Shown here: positions 63,190 through 64,000 of the stretch, in pieces
Layout: each line of letters starts with the position of its first letter
How positions within the stretch are numbered: the first letter of the stretch is position 1
DNA from: Gemmobacter aquaticus
Lineage (GTDB): Bacteria > Pseudomonadota > Alphaproteobacteria > Rhodobacterales > Rhodobacteraceae
Length of the DNA stretch: 64,000 nucleotides
Assembly: GCF_007859075.1 (NCBI RefSeq)
Contig: NZ_VOAK01000022.1
Coordinates: forward strand, 186,001 to 250,000
Direction: 5' to 3'
Made by a program: the position numbers and the translations under genes
Notes under the pieces: generated by a model
Seen by the model: the letters and a program-made list of their open reading frames with translations, nothing else
Database searches by the model: none
Told to the model about the DNA's origin: nothing

Positions 63190-63798
63190 CTAGGGCCCTG
63201 CAATGGTGCGGGCCGATGAAATGTCGCGCACCATGGTCGCGGCCGAGGAAAAGCCGAAGGCGTGGCGCAGCAGCCCAAGCTCATCATGCTTTATGGTGCG
63301 GAAGCCCACCTGTTCATAAAGAGACCGGGCGCGCACATTGGTGTCGATGACCTCGAGCCGTATCGCCGGATAGCCGCGCCGGGCGGCCTCGTCACACAGG
63401 GCCTCGATCAGCGCGCGGCCGATGCCTTGGCCGCGATGCGCACGACCCACGCAGATGCCGTCGATCAGGAAGCGCTCGTTGTCGACCTCGCTTTGCAGGG
63501 CGCCCAAAAGGGCAAGGCGCCAAAGCGCGCCCATGCGGCCATAGACCATGCGCATATCGCGCCAGTTTCCGCTGGCAAAGGCCCCGGAAGGGGTTTTGAA
63601 GCCGGCAAGGCCCACCAGCTGATTCCCAGCTACGGCGGTAATCACGTGATCGCCGCGCATCACCCGGTCGAGGTAGGCAAGTGCCCGCGGCGCAGGGCCC
63701 ATGACCCGTCCAAGCTTGCCCCCGAAGGCCTCCCAATACATGCGGGCTGCGGCGGGGCGGTGCTCTTCGGGCAGGCCGGACTGCAAGGTGATCTCCAT
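63190..63798 (-). CDS. GNAT-family N-acetyltransferase
   Basis: 202 residues with the acetyl-CoA-binding motif IDGICVGRAHRGQGIGRALIEALCDEAARRG and following IRLEVIDTNVRARSLYEQVGF. The N-terminal part is longer than minimal (LQSGLPEEHRPAAARMYWEAFGGKLGRVMGP). The acetyl acceptor is unknown. Start overlaps the mobA stop (ATGA), so it is translated with mobA. Confidence 0.9.
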   Translation of the reverse strand: MEITLQSGLPEEHRPAAARMYWEAFGGKLGRVMGPAPRALAYLDRVMRGDHVITAVAGNQLVGLAGFKTPSGAFASGNWRDMRMVYGRMGALWRLALLGALQSEVDNERFLIDGICVGRAHRGQGIGRALIEALCDEAARRGYPAIRLEVIDTNVRARSLYEQVGFRTIKHDELGLLRHAFGFSSAATMVRDISSARTIAGP

Positions 63799-64000
63799 CA
63801 GGCACCTTCCCGCAGGGCCTGCTCGGCCAGTGCCAGATCGTCGGGCGTGTTGATGTTCAGGAAAGGGTCAGGCGCCTCGGGTGCGAACCGGGCGCGCGCC
63901 ACGCCGTTGCGGTCGCAGAACTCCATCATCCGGGCGCCACCTGATGACAGAAAAGCCCGCAGGTCCGGCGCCAGACTGCGTGGCCAAAGAGCGCAGACCG
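63798..64000 (-). CDS. mobA: Molybdenum cofactor guanylyltransferase MobA, C-terminal part
   Basis: The minus-strand frame is open to the right edge and ends at 63798. The visible 66 residues include LWPRSLAPDLRAFLSSGG, RMMEFCDRNGVARARF and PDPFLNINTPDDLALAEQAL. The FxNINTPxDL ending is typical of MobA, which attaches GMP to molybdopterin. The N-terminal nucleotide-binding part is outside the window, so the call rests on the C-terminus only. Confidence 0.75.
   Translation of the reverse strand, partial: VCALWPRSLAPDLRAFLSSGGARMMEFCDRNGVARARFAPEAPDPFLNINTPDDLALAEQALREGA

Noticed and set aside
60793-63219. An 808-residue open frame opposite pheT
   Set aside because: It is antisense to the whole of pheT, rich in Arg, Gly, His and Gln with no family motif, and arises from the GC-rich codon pattern of the real gene.

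Overview
The window looks like a chromosomal segment of a GC-rich alphaproteobacterium, most likely of the Rhodobacteraceae/Rhodobacterales. The evidence is the base composition, an alphaproteobacterial-type flagellar set (flaF, flbT, MotE-like and DUF1217 genes), the mutM/ubiE/ubiB and rpsT-dnaA arrangements, a SigF-NrsF pair and a Rhizobium-type rhamnose operon. No tRNA, rRNA, CRISPR array, insertion sequence or prophage gene was seen.

Layout. 1-2585: 3' part of a nonribosomal peptide synthetase (adenylation, carrier and thioesterase domains), running off the left edge. 2771-9436: a sugar operon, ytfQ-ytfR-ytfT-yjfF (galactofuranose-type ABC importer), an FCD-type GntR regulator and an AGE-family sugar epimerase/isomerase. 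9443-10611: sigF-nrsF, an ECF sigma factor with its membrane anti-sigma factor. 10700-18106: first flagellar block, a leftward unit (fliL, small membrane protein, motE-like, motA, large exported protein) divergent from fliF-fliH-fliN-fliP. 18114-29915: L-rhamnose catabolism, in which rhaR-rhaSTPQ-rhaM-rhaK-lldD diverges from rhaD(EW)-rhaA across a phased-repeat operator region. 29976-32417: a bufferin-type RiPP operon, bufA-bufB-bufC-bufD. 32595-33641: mnmH (selU). 33657-39319: second flagellar block (DUF1217, flbT, flaF, flagellin, FlgN-like, rod-binding protein; divergent fliK-flgD). 39380-44712: a kinase-like protein, ubiB, ubiE, mutM, an enoyl-CoA hydratase and rpsT. 45256-52757: dnaA-dnaN-recF-VOC-LysE-gyrB. 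52820-64000: serB, a TauE-type permease, an L,D-transpeptidase, a cupin, panB-panC, an M20 peptidase, a cyclase, two membrane proteins, pheT, a GNAT acetyltransferase and the 3' end of mobA.

How the parts work together. The rhamnose locus encodes a complete route: import by RhaSTPQ, RhaM mutarotase, RhaA isomerase, RhaK kinase, a fused aldolase/lactaldehyde dehydrogenase, and a flavin L-lactate dehydrogenase that carries the three-carbon fragment to pyruvate. The bufferin operon encodes an exported cysteine peptide, its MNIO modifying enzyme, a partner protein and a DoxX membrane protein. Its upstream region shares a 14-base core and an appropriately spaced GTAAC box with the sigF-nrsF promoter 22 kb away. 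I infer that SigF controls it.

The most interesting signals are this SigF-bufferin link, a dense cluster of GANTC methylation sites upstream of dnaA, the two opposed three-repeat operators in the rhamnose divergent promoter, and 9-bp stem-loops directly after the first gene (an exported binding protein or peptide) in three unrelated operons.
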